A stretch of DNA of 64,000 bases from Diphasiastrum complanatum (Eukaryota > Streptophyta > Lycopodiopsida > Lycopodiales > Lycopodiaceae), in NCBI GenBank assembly GCA_029204225.1, contig CM055103.1:48305958-48369957 (forward strand), written 5' to 3'. The notes under the pieces were generated by a model. It was not told the origin of the DNA, did not search any database, and saw nothing but the letters and a program-made list of their open reading frames with translations. Position 1 is the first letter of the stretch; each line of letters begins with the position of its first letter. The translations under genes were made by a program, and so were the position numbers. Below are positions 1 to 10,300 of the stretch, one piece after another.

Positions 1-1
1 T

Positions 2-1771
2 GTTAGTAGAGATGTGATCTTTCATGAAGATCAGAAGTTTAACTTGGATGAAGCACAAGTTAAGGAGTCTCACGCAAGATCTACAATCATCAATCTTGAT
101 GCTGCTCAAGAAATGGTGAGGCCGAGGCTTGAGGAGGAGCAACTTCAAGCACCTACACCAAGAAGATCTACAAGAGAAAGATCTGAGCCAAGAAGGCTCA
201 CATATGATGTTGAAGGAAGGCAAGTGGAAGGTGAAACTTTCTATCATGCTCTCTTCATATTAGATGAAGAGCCTAAAGATGTCCAAGAAGCACTTCAATT
301 CAAGATGTGGGTTGAATCAATGACCCAAGAGTTTGAAGCCTTGATGTCAAACAACACATGGGAGCTTGTGGAGTCACCAAACAACATGCATGTGATTGGA
401 TGTAAGTGGGTTTTCAGAATCAAGTATAATAATGATGGATCTATCAATAAATATAAAGCAAGACTTTGTGCTAAAGGCTACTCTCAAATCAAAGGTCTTG
501 ACTATGAAGACACCTTTGCACAAGTTGCAAAAATGGTAACAATCAGAATACTCATATCTCTTGCATGTTATCGCAATTGGAGGATGTTTCAACTTGATGT
601 TTCTAATGCCTTTCTCAATGGTTACCTTGAGGAGGATATTTACATGGAGCACCCACCAGGATTTGTGAAAGAACGTGAAGAATCAAAAGTTTGTCTTTTG
701 TTCAAAAGTCTCTATGGACTAAAACAAGCACCAAGGTCTTGGTATGCAAGGCTCAACTCCTATCTCATATCACTCGGATTTTGTCTTAGTGAATATGACC
801 CCTCTCTGTATTATAAGTTTGTAAATAACTTTGTAGTTATTCTTCTCATCTATGTAGATAAAATCATTCTTTGTGGAAATAATCAGAAGCTAGTTGAAGA
901 AACTAAGCATGCACTTGGTAGTGAGTTTAAGATGCAGGACTTAGGAGCTCTTCACTATATTTTAGGCCTTGAAATTGATTTTTGGAAAGGTCATGCCTTT
1001 ATAAGTCAAAGTAGATATGCACTTTCCATGCTCAAGAAATTCCAAATGAAAAACTGTAAAGGCGTAGATACACCAATGGAGCACATTGTAAAAGTTCCTA
1101 TGAAAGATGATGAAAAATTCTTTGTGGACATCACTCTTTATAGGAGTCTTATTGGCTCACTTATATGGTTAATAGTGACTAGGTTTGGTCTAAGCTTTAG
1201 TGTGCATAAGCTAAGTCAACAGATGCAGGATCCAAAGATATATCACTGGAAGTTGGCTAAAATAATCTTGAGGTATATCTCTTCTACCTTAGACTATGGA
1301 TTAATCTACAAAGGAGAAGATCTGACTTTGGTTGCTTTTTCAGATTCAGATTTTGCAAGAGACAGGTTGGATAGAAAATCCACAAGTGCTTACACAATTT
1401 TTCTTGGAGGGAACTTAGTTTCTTGGCTTTCGAAGAAGCAAGCAACTATATCCTTATCATCCTGTGAAACTGAATACAAATCTCTTACAGCCACAAAAAA
1501 AGAGGTTTTATGGATCAAAAGGCTATTCTTGGAGCTAAAGTGTTATGGAGATGAAAACCTTCCAATTATCAAGAGTAATAACATTTCGGCTCAGGCTCTT
1601 GCAAATAATCCTGTGTTCCATGCAAGGAGCAAACACATCGAGGTAGCTCATCATTTTGTAAGAGAAAAAGTTATTGGGAGAGAGATCTTATTGGAGCATG
1701 TTGGATCTTCAAATTGTGTTGTGGATCTTCTCACCAAGCCATTGCTCAAGAAATGTCTTTATCAAGATTAG
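2..1771 (+). CDS. copia pol, integrase end + RT + RNaseH (partial, defective RT)
   Basis: The frame is open from the window edge, so it is a 5'-truncated polyprotein. It starts in the integrase tail (SRDVIFHED), then a linker with PRRSTRERSEP, then RVT_2 reverse transcriptase (CKWVFRIKYN, KARLCAKGYSQ, QLDVSNAFLNG, SLYGLKQAPRSWY) and RNaseH (SDSDFARDRLDRKSTSAY, then KHIEVAHHFVREKV and LLTKPL). The RT catalytic box YVDD reads YVDK near 850, which removes one of the two adjacent metal-binding aspartates. The RNaseH SSTEAEY box reads SSCETEY. An uninterrupted frame of about 590 codons with a dead active site suggests fairly recent loss. Stop at 1769-1771. Confidence 0.9.
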   Translation, partial: VSRDVIFHEDQKFNLDEAQVKESHARSTIINLDAAQEMVRPRLEEEQLQAPTPRRSTRERSEPRRLTYDVEGRQVEGETFYHALFILDEEPKDVQEALQFKMWVESMTQEFEALMSNNTWELVESPNNMHVIGCKWVFRIKYNNDGSINKYKARLCAKGYSQIKGLDYEDTFAQVAKMVTIRILISLACYRNWRMFQLDVSNAFLNGYLEEDIYMEHPPGFVKEREESKVCLLFKSLYGLKQAPRSWYARLNSYLISLGFCLSEYDPSLYYKFVNNFVVILLIYVDKIILCGNNQKLVEETKHALGSEFKMQDLGALHYILGLEIDFWKGHAFISQSRYALSMLKKFQMKNCKGVDTPMEHIVKVPMKDDEKFFVDITLYRSLIGSLIWLIVTRFGLSFSVHKLSQQMQDPKIYHWKLAKIILRYISSTLDYGLIYKGEDLTLVAFSDSDFARDRLDRKSTSAYTIFLGGNLVSWLSKKQATISLSSCETEYKSLTATKKEVLWIKRLFLELKCYGDENLPIIKSNNISAQALANNPVFHARSKHIEVAHHFVREKVIGREILLEHVGSSNCVVDLLTKPLLKKCLYQD

Positions 1772-1819
1772 GTCTAACCTTGGCCTAATTTCAAAGTCTA
1801 TGTTGGATAGGGACATATA

Positions 1820-1832
1820 TTTTAAGGAGGAG
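1820..1832 (+). other. polypurine tract of A1
   Basis: Purine-rich run TTTTAAGGAGGAG immediately before the LTR start TGTGAAGATT, in the position of the plus-strand primer for reverse transcription. Confidence 0.75.
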
Positions 1833-2533
1833 TGTGAAGATTAGTAAAATAATATCTTTCTATCTCGAGTTTTGGGGCCATCACCATGTTATTTCCATTG
1901 TAAACTTTATTGTGCATAAAGGTATGTGAATTGAGCACATAACCTTCTAGAATAGGTCGAGTTTGAGTTAGGTAGATTCAAATTTGATGTCATGCAAAAG
2001 TTCAATTTACATGCAATGTCATTCAGAGTGCATGCATGCAACATGCAATCAGTGCATGCAACATGCAAAGTAGTTTTTGTGATCAAATCATGTCTAGGCA
2101 ATTTTGAGAGTGACATGCAGTACATGCAATATCCATGCATGCATGTGGATCCATGTTAGTTGAGTTATCCACGCAACTCCACTATAGGAATTCGAGTCTC
2201 TTTGATGTAGGGAAGCTGTGGCATGTTTTGCCATATTGTGAATAATGAGATTTTGGTGTTTTGGACTCATTCTCTCTCTACCCAAGTTGTAAAGTGTGGA
2301 TTTTCTCTCTCTACCCGAGGCAGCCTGTTTTTCCCATACTGAGCACTTAGAATTATTTCTGACATTCATTTCTCATAGTGAGAAGTTAGTTTTTTCAGTT
2401 TGATGTATGCCATTGTGCTCATGCCTTAGATTTTTCAAGTAATCTGTTCTTTGATCAATCTTGTGCAATCACAACACCTCAGTAAGATCCTATAAGGTGT
2501 GTGGTGAAGTTCACACGTGCTAAAAACTTCACA
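1833..2533 (+). repeat. 3' LTR of A1
   Basis: Starts TGTGAAG and ends CTTCACA, giving matching 7-bp inverted termini. The minus-strand LTR at 54915-55499 shares both ends and most of the interior but is about 115 bp shorter. The interior has a dense cluster of CATGCA motifs (about 1990-2150), a CT-rich stretch near 2275-2320 and a CACACGTGC motif near 2512. The right boundary may lie up to about 20 bp further on, because the next 16 bases also resemble sequence after the A2 LTR. Confidence 0.8.
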
Positions 2534-5100
2534 AAACTTATTACTATACATATGTTGTTTTTCTACTTTACAAAAAAAATATGTTATGCTTATTAATTTC
2601 AAGAAAAACAAAAAACAAGTAGAAGAAGCATATCATGAGATAATATACCTTGAAAACATCCCTTGATCTCACTTATGCTCTTACATATTTAGTTTCATTT
2701 CTAATGACAAATTAGGTATGTTATATGGTGCTAATATAGCAATCCTAAAAATGTTGACCCAAATAGTAGATGCAAAAAATAGAGTTTAGAGCCTCATTAG
2801 GAGAAAGAGAAATAGGGCTAGACCTCTCACATGATGGAAGTTGAGATGTCTTGTTAATTCAACTTTAGTAGAGCAATTTTTAAAGTTGGTGTGGACCTTT
2901 ATGTGAAAGTCTAAACATGTCCAACTACCTATATGACATGGGTTTCCATGATCAGGTGGGAGACAAAGAGACTATGAATGGATCTTTCATAATATTTTGA
3001 TTGCCAAATTATACCCAAGACAATAATTTGATTGATTTTTGTAAAATAAATTTCTTGATCAATGACAAATCTATGGAATGTAGTGGGCTAGACCTATAAA
3101 AATCTAGCTTGGTTAAAGTAATGTGTATAATGCTTTTATTTTATCAAATTGAAATTTTGTGGTTATCTTATGTTTATTTTTCAACAAGCCTAGTAAAACT
3201 AGTCTACCAATGTTTAGGTTCCATTGTGACATTCATTACATTTGTGACTTTTTAGGTAACAAGAATACAAAGAAACATTGTACTCTATATTCCAAGTTAC
3301 TCAAGATTTATGGAAGGGTTGAGGTTGATTCAATTTATGTGAATTTCCTCGTCATGGATTTAGCAAAATAGCTTCTGGAATCAAAATCATGGAATGTGTA
3401 GTCATTAAGAGATTTTTGTTGTGTGGTGGTAATAGCCAATCAATATGGGGAGAAATTGCAAAGGGGTCTACTTGTTCCATTATTTGCAATATTTTCCATT
3501 TGCTAGTTCAAACTATGATGTCCTTAAGATTTAAATTTCTTGCAAGGTAGGGTCTCTTGCAACCTCACTTGATAATAATGTTTTTATCCTGTATATCATG
3601 TTTTTGTAGACAAATAGTATGAACACTTTAAAACAATACGATAAACCTTTGTACATCCTTTGTTGTGTAAAATTCTAGATGTATCTTCCATGGATTAGGG
3701 CTTCACTTTTAAAAAGAAATTTTAATGAGAATTAATTTAATGGCAACATTATAATTACAAGAAGGTAGGGTCTATTGTGAATTTTACTCGATCTCCTTGT
3801 TTCTATCTTGTTATTCAAGCCACACTCTTGTGGACAGATTATATTAACACTTAAAAGAATCTTAGCATCTTAGCATCTTAGCATAGTTAGTTTCAAGATA
3901 AACCTTGTATTTCCTTTGCTGTATAAATCTCTTATTGTATCTTCCATGGATTAGGACTTACATTGGAAAACATTTACTCAATGAAAATCGTTTATCTGGT
4001 AGTAATAGAATTATAGCAACAACGATGTTTTATAGATTAATGATGAATTTATCATAGCAGCAACAATGTCTTGCAGATTTTATGATTAATTGAAGATGAT
4101 TAATATAAAATGGAAAAGTAATCCATGTAGTACTCAAGTTGGATAAGATTTGTTATTGTGTTCATTCTTCACACAAAGTTCAAATCTTGATTATTGCAAA
4201 ATAGTGACATCTTGGGACCTTGCTAAAAAATCAACTTTGGCCTTCTTGTGGATGTATGGTGTATATAGTGTGCATACATGATGCCTATGCAAAACTTTTA
4301 AAAACATATTTTAAACCTTGAACGATAAAATCACACCACAACTATAATATTGGGTTTCAACCTAATGCATTCAAATCCAATAGACTTCCTACCTTTGAAC
4401 ACAAATATGAAATTATCTAAAAATGCATATATTATTAGCATGAGAACTTTTTTACATGTTTAATTTCATACAAAATTATGTAGAAGAGGTAAAACAAAAG
4501 AAAAATTCTCCAATTTATGAATGTTCAAAAAAATTCTAACTATATCTATCAAATGCATGCTTCTTATGCCCATGCATTTGACAACAAAATATCTTATAAG
4601 ATGCACTTTTGAGCCCATATTCTTCTTATTATATAAACATGAATATCAAAAGATTACTTCCTATTTTAAAAAATTATTATGCCCTCAACAAATGGATTTA
4701 GTTACAAGATCTCAAGTCCACAGATAACACTATATTGTACAAGTTCCATCACTTTCACTTAGGATATTATAGGCTTCATTCAAAATTGTGAGTGTATCAC
4801 TAGACATTTTGTTTCCAATTGTCCAACATGTGGGCTATCCACTACAATGGAAGTAAAGATGTGAAGCTTACTTGCAAATAAGCTCTCTTATAGCTCTTGC
4901 AAACCATGGTTTTTCATAACAAAAAACTTTGAGCTATTTGATATGTTCATTATATATTTCTCAATATAAAGGTGAAATAAGTGACCAAAAAAGCTCAATT
5001 TATTAGTTTTAAAATTGATCTTGAGTTGAATACTCATGTTTAAGTGTTTGATGAATACTCATGTTTAAGTGTTTGAGTTAGAATTGAAGTAGAATCACTG
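2534..5100. other. AT-rich spacer, no gene recognised
   Basis: Only short ORFs occur, none resembling a known protein. It includes a decayed tandem duplication (3535-4020, listed separately) and a direct repeat of about 28 bp at 5026-5075 (GAATACTCATGTTTAAGTG twice). It is probably old, unrecognisable repeat material. Confidence 0.5.
3535..4020. repeat. degenerate tandem duplication, unit about 230-260 bp
   Basis: Two diverged units share ordered anchors: AGGTAGGGTCT (3547 and 3765), a block around GATAAACCTTTGTA (3648) / GATAAACCTTGTAT (3899), and ATCTTCCATGGATTAGG (3674 and 3937). The order is conserved, so this is a duplication rather than chance matches. Confidence 0.6.
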
Positions 5101-5143
5101 TGCTACTATATTGTGGGTCCTATCAGTTGATAAGGATCAGTTG

Positions 5144-5213
5144 GCCTCGCCACGAGGCAAGTCAACGGGACACGCATCCCGCCAATGGCAACCTGGGTCA
5201 TGCATGGGTTGCC
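5144..5213. repeat. three consecutive short hairpins in a GC-rich patch
   Basis: Inverted repeats follow one another: GCCTCG/CGAGGC (5144-5149, 5153-5158), CGGGA/TCCCG (5166-5170, 5177-5181) and GGCAACC/GGTTGCC (5187-5193, 5207-5213). The patch is GC-rich against AT-rich surroundings and abuts the truncated end of the gag fragment. Function unknown. Confidence 0.5.
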
Positions 5214-5229
5214 TTTGGAGTGGATATAG

Positions 5230-6100
5230 ATGCCATCAAAGATGAGATATCCTCATCTCCATCCTCTTCATATGCAAGGTTCCCTTCTTTGTCATCTTCC
5301 TCTTTTGCTCTTAGCCTCTTGTAGCATTTGGATGCATAATGTCCCTTCTTTCCACAAAAGAAGCATTTTCGCTTTGACTTGTCCTTTGAGCTCGATGCAT
5401 CATCCTCTTCTTTGGCTTCCTAAGGATGCTTCTTCTTTCCATTGGTCTTCTTTTTGCCCTTGAATGAGATATTGGCTTTTTCATCTCCATCCTACAAAGA
5501 CAATGAACTCATTCTTGCCTTGGTGTGGAGCATCCTACACTGTTCAGCCAGTAATACACTGTGAAGTTTTTCTATAGTTGGCAAAGTGTCTTGGATGGCA
5601 AAACTTTGGACCAAATTTGCAAAGTCATCTCCTAGACCATTAAGGACAATTTGTACAAGCTCTCCATGATGAATCTTCTCTCCAATAGAAGCCAACTCCC
5701 TATTTAGAGACTTGATTCTGAGTACATAATCTTGTGCACTCTCCTCACTTCTCCTCATGCTTTGCAAAATCCGATTTCTAAGCATAAGAACTCTTGAGGT
5801 GTTACTAGATTCATAAATTGACTTTAAAGATTCCCAAGCCTCCTTAGCACTTTTACATGTTGATACTTTTCTCAAAAGATCATTGCTCACATTCATTTTC
5901 ACACAATGAAGTGCTAGCCTAGATCTCTTTTTGTATCTCAGTAATTGTTGTGCACCTAGAGGTTCATCTTCATCCTCAATTAGAAACTCATAAAGGTCTT
6001 GGAGCACCAAAAGTGACTCCATCCTAACCTTCCAAATAGCATAAATTGTAGAATTCAATCTCTCACTAGCTTCTAGAAGGTATGCTCCAGCAGATCCCAT
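5230..6100 (-). pseudogene. copia gag (family F), UBN2 domain plus zinc knuckle, 3'-truncated
   Basis: ATG at 6098-6100 begins MGSAGAYLLEASERL, followed by the copia gag domain (YAIWKVRMESLLVLQDLYEF, KEAWESLKSIYESSNTSR, ESAQDYVLRIKSLNREL, VLNGLGDDFANL). A stop ends the first frame at about 5492. In another frame the nucleic-acid-binding zinc knuckle CFFCGKKGHYASKC (5324-5365) is intact with all C-C-H-C ligands. Homology ends near 5230, so protease and pol are missing. Gag would package element RNA into cytoplasmic virus-like particles. The 5' LTR lies just upstream at 6138-6659, with no leader or primer-binding site between. Confidence 0.85.
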
Positions 6101-6137
6101 CTTACTAGTGACTTAGCATCTTACTAGTGATAAACAT

Positions 6138-6659
6138 TGAAATCCGAGCCCACACGTGTGTACTACAGGCTTTAGTATGGCCTTCAACCTAAGAAACAAG
6201 TAGAAATTGATTTGGTTTCATTTGGATCACAAAAACTCAATGTACATAGTGAACTAGCTTGAGATTGCCAATGAGCTCCAAAAATTTTCTATCTTCTCAC
6301 TATGGGAGCTTGGAATACATAACAGATTCGACTTGCTTCTTGAAGTTAGCTGGATTTCCATCATGTAATAAGGAAGTAAACTCACCCTTTTTGCCCTAAA
6401 ATGAAACCCTATCCTAGATCCTAGACTTATGCTTGGTAGGTAGCTAGTTGGTCAAATTTTCACCTTAAACTTAGGTGTAGGTCCTATAAAGTAGGGATGA
6501 CCACCAAATAGACATGACCAGCTCTTTTGACTTGACCTAACCTAAATTAGGAGTGGTTTTCCACGTGTCATATTGGTCTTCCATGTGTGGAACCCAATTA
6601 TACACAATATTTACAAAGTTCTACATGGCTAGATTTGCCAAAATATGCTATTTTTCACA
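6138..6659 (-). repeat. 5' LTR of the family F gag element
   Basis: Read on the minus strand it begins TGTGAAAAATAGC (6659) and ends near GGATTTCA (6138). It aligns by eye, in reverse, with the plus-strand LTR at 8818-9274 and with an LTR fragment at 49226-49460 (shared TTGGCAAATCTAGC, CCTAATTTAGGTTAG, GGGCTCGGATTT). It carries CACACGTGTG at 6151-6160. No TGGTATCAGAGC primer-binding site follows. Confidence 0.75.
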
Positions 6660-7273
6660 CATACTCCCCTCAACAAAATGGAGTGAGTGAGAGGAGAAAT
6701 AGATCTCTTTGTGAGAGTGCTAAGGCCTTGAGGCTAGATGCTTCTCTACACAAACCATTTTGGGATGAGGCAATAACTTGTGCTAATTATTTGTGCAATA
6801 GATTGCCACACCATTTGAAGCTCTATTTGGAGAGAAGCCCAATCTCAAGGATCTCAAAGTTTTTGGATCCATTTGCTATGTACACTAGTCCTTGGATACA
6901 AGGAAGAAGGATGATGCAACCTCCATCAAAGGCAGCTTTGCGGGAAATGGTGAATAGAAAAGGTTGTAGAGTTTTCAATCCCATCACTAGCAAGGTGATA
7001 GTGAGTAGGGATGTTATTTTTTATGAAGGACATGCTTATGATTTGGATGATAGTACTAATCATCTTGATGCCAAAGATCATGCTAGGATGGAGGAGGAGC
7101 TTCCAAGTGATGAAGAACTTGAGGATCCACCTCAAGATGCAAGAACTCCAAGAACTCCAAGAAGATCCACAAGAGCAAGGGCTGAGCATAAAGACTCACC
7201 TATGATGGCAAAGGTGATCAAAGGGAAGGCTCGTCATCTTTCACATCTTACACGTTTCTTACTTAAATGCTAG
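6660..7273 (+). pseudogene. copia integrase C-terminal part and linker
   Basis: Starts at the integrase motif YSPQQNGVSERRNR, then ESAKALRLDASLHKPFWDEA and the post-catalytic region (CRVFNPITSKVIVSRDVIF), then the acidic/basic linker ending PRRSTRARAEH. The catalytic D,D part of the integrase core is absent because the fragment begins at the LTR junction. Spacing to the RT frame at 7340 shows frame decay (stop near 7273). Confidence 0.85.
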
Positions 7274-7339
7274 ATGAGCCAACATGCTATGAATATTCTT
7301 GTAAATCTAAGAGTTGGATGGATGTTATGCAAGTAGAGT

Positions 7340-8461
7340 ATGATGCTCTCATTGAGAGTCATACTTGGGACTGTGAATCTTCCTCAAGGGAAGAAACCAC
7401 TTGATTGCAAGTGTGTGTATAGATTGAAGTATAACCAAGATGGATCAATAAGTAAGCATAAAGCTAGGCTAGTAGCAAAAGGGTTTTCACAAACCAAAGG
7501 TATTGGTTATGATGGGACTTTTGCTCCTGTGACTAAGCTTGTTACTCTTAGATTGATCTTTAGTCTTGCTACCACTTTCAATTGGGAGCTATTCCAACTT
7601 GATTTCACAAATGCTTTCCTCAATGGTTATTTGGAGGAGGAGATCTACATGAGGCAACCTGAGGGCTTCGTCAAGGCAAAGAATGAAGGAAATGTATTTT
7701 TCTTGAAGAAGAGCCTTTATGGGCTCAAGCAAGCACTTAGAGCATGGTACTCTAGGCTAAACTCTTTTCTCATTTCCATCAATTTTGTAATGAGTGCATA
7801 TGATCCACCATTGTATATAAGGTTTCATGATGGAAAGATCATCATTCTTGTTTTGTATGTAGATGACATCATTTTGAGTGGTAATGATCTAGATGGAATT
7901 AGAGATGTAAAAATTGCTTTGGCAAAAGAGTTTAAAATGCTAGATCTTGGCCTATTAAGCTTCATTCTAGGAATAGAAGTTACAAGAGGATGTGATTTTA
8001 GCTTCATTTGTCAATCTAAGTATGCTACATCCATCCTAGATAGATTTGGAATGAAGAATCGTAAAGGCATTGAGACTTCCAAGGAGCAACATGTAAAAGC
8101 ATCTATTGATGGTGATGAGGACATCACTTTATATAGAAGGCTTATAGGCTCCTTGACTTATTTAACTATAACTAGACCTGATCTTAGTTATAGTGTTGGA
8201 AAGTTAAGCCAATTCATGCAAAGTCCTCTAGTTTCACATTGGAAGATGGCCAAAAGAGGTCTTAGATACATTTCATCTACTAAGAATTTTGGCATTTTGT
8301 ATAGAGGGACTAATCTTGGCTTAAGAGCCTATAGTGACTCGGATTTTGCAGGTGACAAAGTGGATAGGAAATCAACAAGTGCTTTTGCCACCTTTCTATG
8401 TGATGGAATAGTATCATGGCTTTCCAAAAATCAAGATACAATCTCCTTATCTTCCACATAA
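7340..8461 (+). pseudogene. copia RT and RNaseH N-terminal part
   Basis: RVT_2 domain: CKCVYRLKYNQDGS, KHKARLVAKGFSQTKG, FQLDFTNAFLNGYLEEEIYM, KSLYGLKQALRAWY. The catalytic box YVDDIILSGND (about 7855-7887) is intact. RNaseH follows with SDSDFAGDKVDRKSTSAF and SWLSKNQDTISLSST, where a stop interrupts the frame (8459-8461). The 5' neighbour is the integrase tail. Confidence 0.9.
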
Positions 8462-8830
8462 TCAGAATAAAAGACGTTGACATCAACATGCAAGGAGGTC
8501 TTTGGCTCAAAAGGCTATTGGTGGAGCTTCATGTCATGGAGGAGTAGATCCCAATCATCTATTGTGACAACCAATCAGCCCAATCACTTGCTACTAATCC
8601 TACATTCCATGCAAGGAGCAAGCACATCGAGATTGCTCATCATTTCGTGAGGGAGAAAGTGCAAGCCAAAGAGATCAAGCTCCAGCATATGCCATCATCA
8701 AGTTGCTTGGCTGATTTGTTTACTAAATATTTACCTAAAGATTCATTTGTCAAGCTTAGATCTTCAATTGGAGTGATTGATAGAAGCATCATTGTTTCCA
8801 AGGATAGATTTGAGGAGTGTGAAAAATTGC
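8462..8830 (+). pseudogene. copia RNaseH C-terminal part, frameshifted
   Basis: After the stop at 8459-8461 the RNaseH resumes in another frame: IYCDNQSAQSLATNP, HARSKHIEIAHHFVREKVQ, SSCLADLFTKYLPKDSFVKL. This is the conserved copia pol terminus, where the usual FTKPL reads FTKYL. The coding end overlaps the LTR start at 8818. Confidence 0.85.
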
Positions 8831-9274
8831 CAACATTGGCAAATCTAGCCATGTAGAATATTGTACATTTTTGTCTATAATTTGATTCTACACTTGTATG
8901 GCCAAAGTGCCACATGGCAATCTACACCTAATGTAGGTTAGCTCGAGTCAAGAGGAGTGGTTGTGTCCATTTGGTAGAGATCCCTATGACTATAGGAAAT
9001 AGACAAGGGTTTTATTTTAGGGCAAAAAGAGTGAGTTGACTTCCTTATTACATGCTAGAAATTCACCTAACTTTACAAAGTGAGTTTTGCTATGCATTCC
9101 AAGCTTCCATAGTGAGAAGATAGATTATTTTTGGAGCTCATTGGCAATCTCGAGTTTCTACCCTCTATGTACATTGATTTTGAGAACCAAATGAAGCCAT
9201 CACTTTTTGGATTTGAAACTCTATTCTAAATCCATGCAGCAGGCTGCTCTTCACATGGGTGGGCTCGGATTTGA
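8818..9274 (+). repeat. 3' LTR (family F)
   Basis: Preceded by the purine-rich TTTGAGGAG. Begins TGTGAAAAATTGCC. The right end is placed at GGATTTGA by comparison with the reversed copy at 6138-6659, and the expected terminal CA reads GA. Boundary good to about 10 bp. Confidence 0.7.
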
Positions 9275-9322
9275 GTCTATAATCTTGTTTATGCTTGTTG
9301 TGTGTCAAATTGCCAATCTAGA

Positions 9323-9900
9323 TCAAGATTTGTTGACTAGATTTTTGATGCATTGATCAAGCAAGTACATAATCACTCTTGTGGATCTTCTAAGATCCAT
9401 TTGTGGTCCAAAAAGTACTATGCTTTCAGAGTCATTGCGAGGGAGAACTATGGAGGTAGATAGAAGGTCAGTTTTGAGATGTGGAAAAATGGTAGGTGGT
9501 GGAGAGGTAGCATGAGGTGAGGTGGTGCGAGGTGGAGAAGTGAATGTTAGGGTCACATTGGAAGGTGGAGGTGGTGATTTCGGTCCGTGCAGCATACTGA
9601 AGATTCTGGTCGAAGGTGCGGTCTTTGCCAGCCTGGAGGTCAAAATTAGGGGAGGTGAGCTGGAGTTGTTGGTAGTCGATGGTAGAAGTGGATTTGACGA
9701 ATGCAAAGTTAGAAACAGTGCAAGGATGGTGGAGGGCCTTGAGCTTTTCTACTTTCTCACACACTCTCTCTTTTTCCAACTTCGTGACCTGATCAGTCAA
9801 GGCCTACAGTGTTTGCTCTGCCACCAACTTGCTGATAAAGATGGATCTTTCTAGAAGATCAACACCTCAAACCCAAGCCATGGCAAATGAATACAAGATG
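9323..9900 (-). pseudogene. unrecognised proline/serine-rich ORF remnant with coiled-coil start
   Basis: Minus-strand frames give a short coiled-coil-like run (LTDQVTKLEKERVCEKVEKL, about 9735-9800) then, after a frame change, a low-complexity Ser/Thr/Pro region (KSPPPPSNVTLTF, TSPPRTTSPHATSPPPT). Composition recalls the additional ORF of gypsy H (22.9-24.3 kb, proline-rich then coiled coil), but no sequence match is clear. Not identified. Confidence 0.3.
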
Positions 9901-9905
9901 AAAAA

Positions 9906-10300
9906 TGTAGACATGTGAACAAACCTAAAAACCCGTTGATCTGGAGGCCATGTCTCTACTAGTATATATAGAATTTGGGATCTTATGCATTTGTCCATGC
10001 AACCCTCATGCTAATTGAACTTAACTAAAGTTATAGTCAGTGCTTTCTCGTCATGCATATGACCATCAAATGCCATGTCCCACTGCACATATCTCTCAAT
10101 GGAGGGCGAGCCTGTACAATAAATAATAAAGTCATATTCAATAATATGTTATTGGAGATCTCACTCTCTTACCTAAGGACATAATAATATTTTCATCACC
10201 AAATAAGAATTATAGGACCCCACACTTCCAACTTTTTGAATTTTAATATGTTTGTAAATAAATTCTCAATGTACTAGTACATTTTAAACAAATTATGCAT
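9906..10300. other. no gene recognised
   Basis: AT-rich intergenic sequence with no supported ORF. It precedes the part of repeat R that aligns with the 60-61 kb copy. Confidence 0.4.

Larger units (their letters stand above)
1..2533 (+). mobile_element. Ty1/copia element A1, 3' part (5' part outside window)
   Basis: Contains the end of integrase, RT, RNaseH, a polypurine tract and a 3' LTR in canonical copia order. The 5' LTR, gag, protease and most of integrase lie left of the window. A second member of the same family (A2) lies on the minus strand at 52788-55499; its RNaseH protein and LTR are visibly similar. Copia assignment rests on integrase preceding RT and on RVT_2-type motifs. Confidence 0.92.
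6660..9274 (+). mobile_element. 5'-truncated copia element (family F pol + 3' LTR)
   Basis: Integrase end, RT, RNaseH and 3' LTR in order on the plus strand. The left end coincides exactly with the end of the oppositely oriented LTR (6659/6660), so two members of one LTR family sit head-to-head with no spacer. No target-site duplication was identified. Confidence 0.85.

Noticed and set aside
3159-3371. 70-residue ORF in the AT-rich spacer
   Set aside because: No motif, no neighbours, length expected by chance.
5100-5463. Overlapping plus-strand ORFs rich in Ser/His
   Set aside because: Shadows of the minus-strand gag zinc-knuckle region.
9522-9854. Plus-strand 110-residue ORF
   Set aside because: Gly-rich antisense of a Pro/Ser-rich minus-strand frame; neither is certain, but the minus strand has a more protein-like coiled coil.
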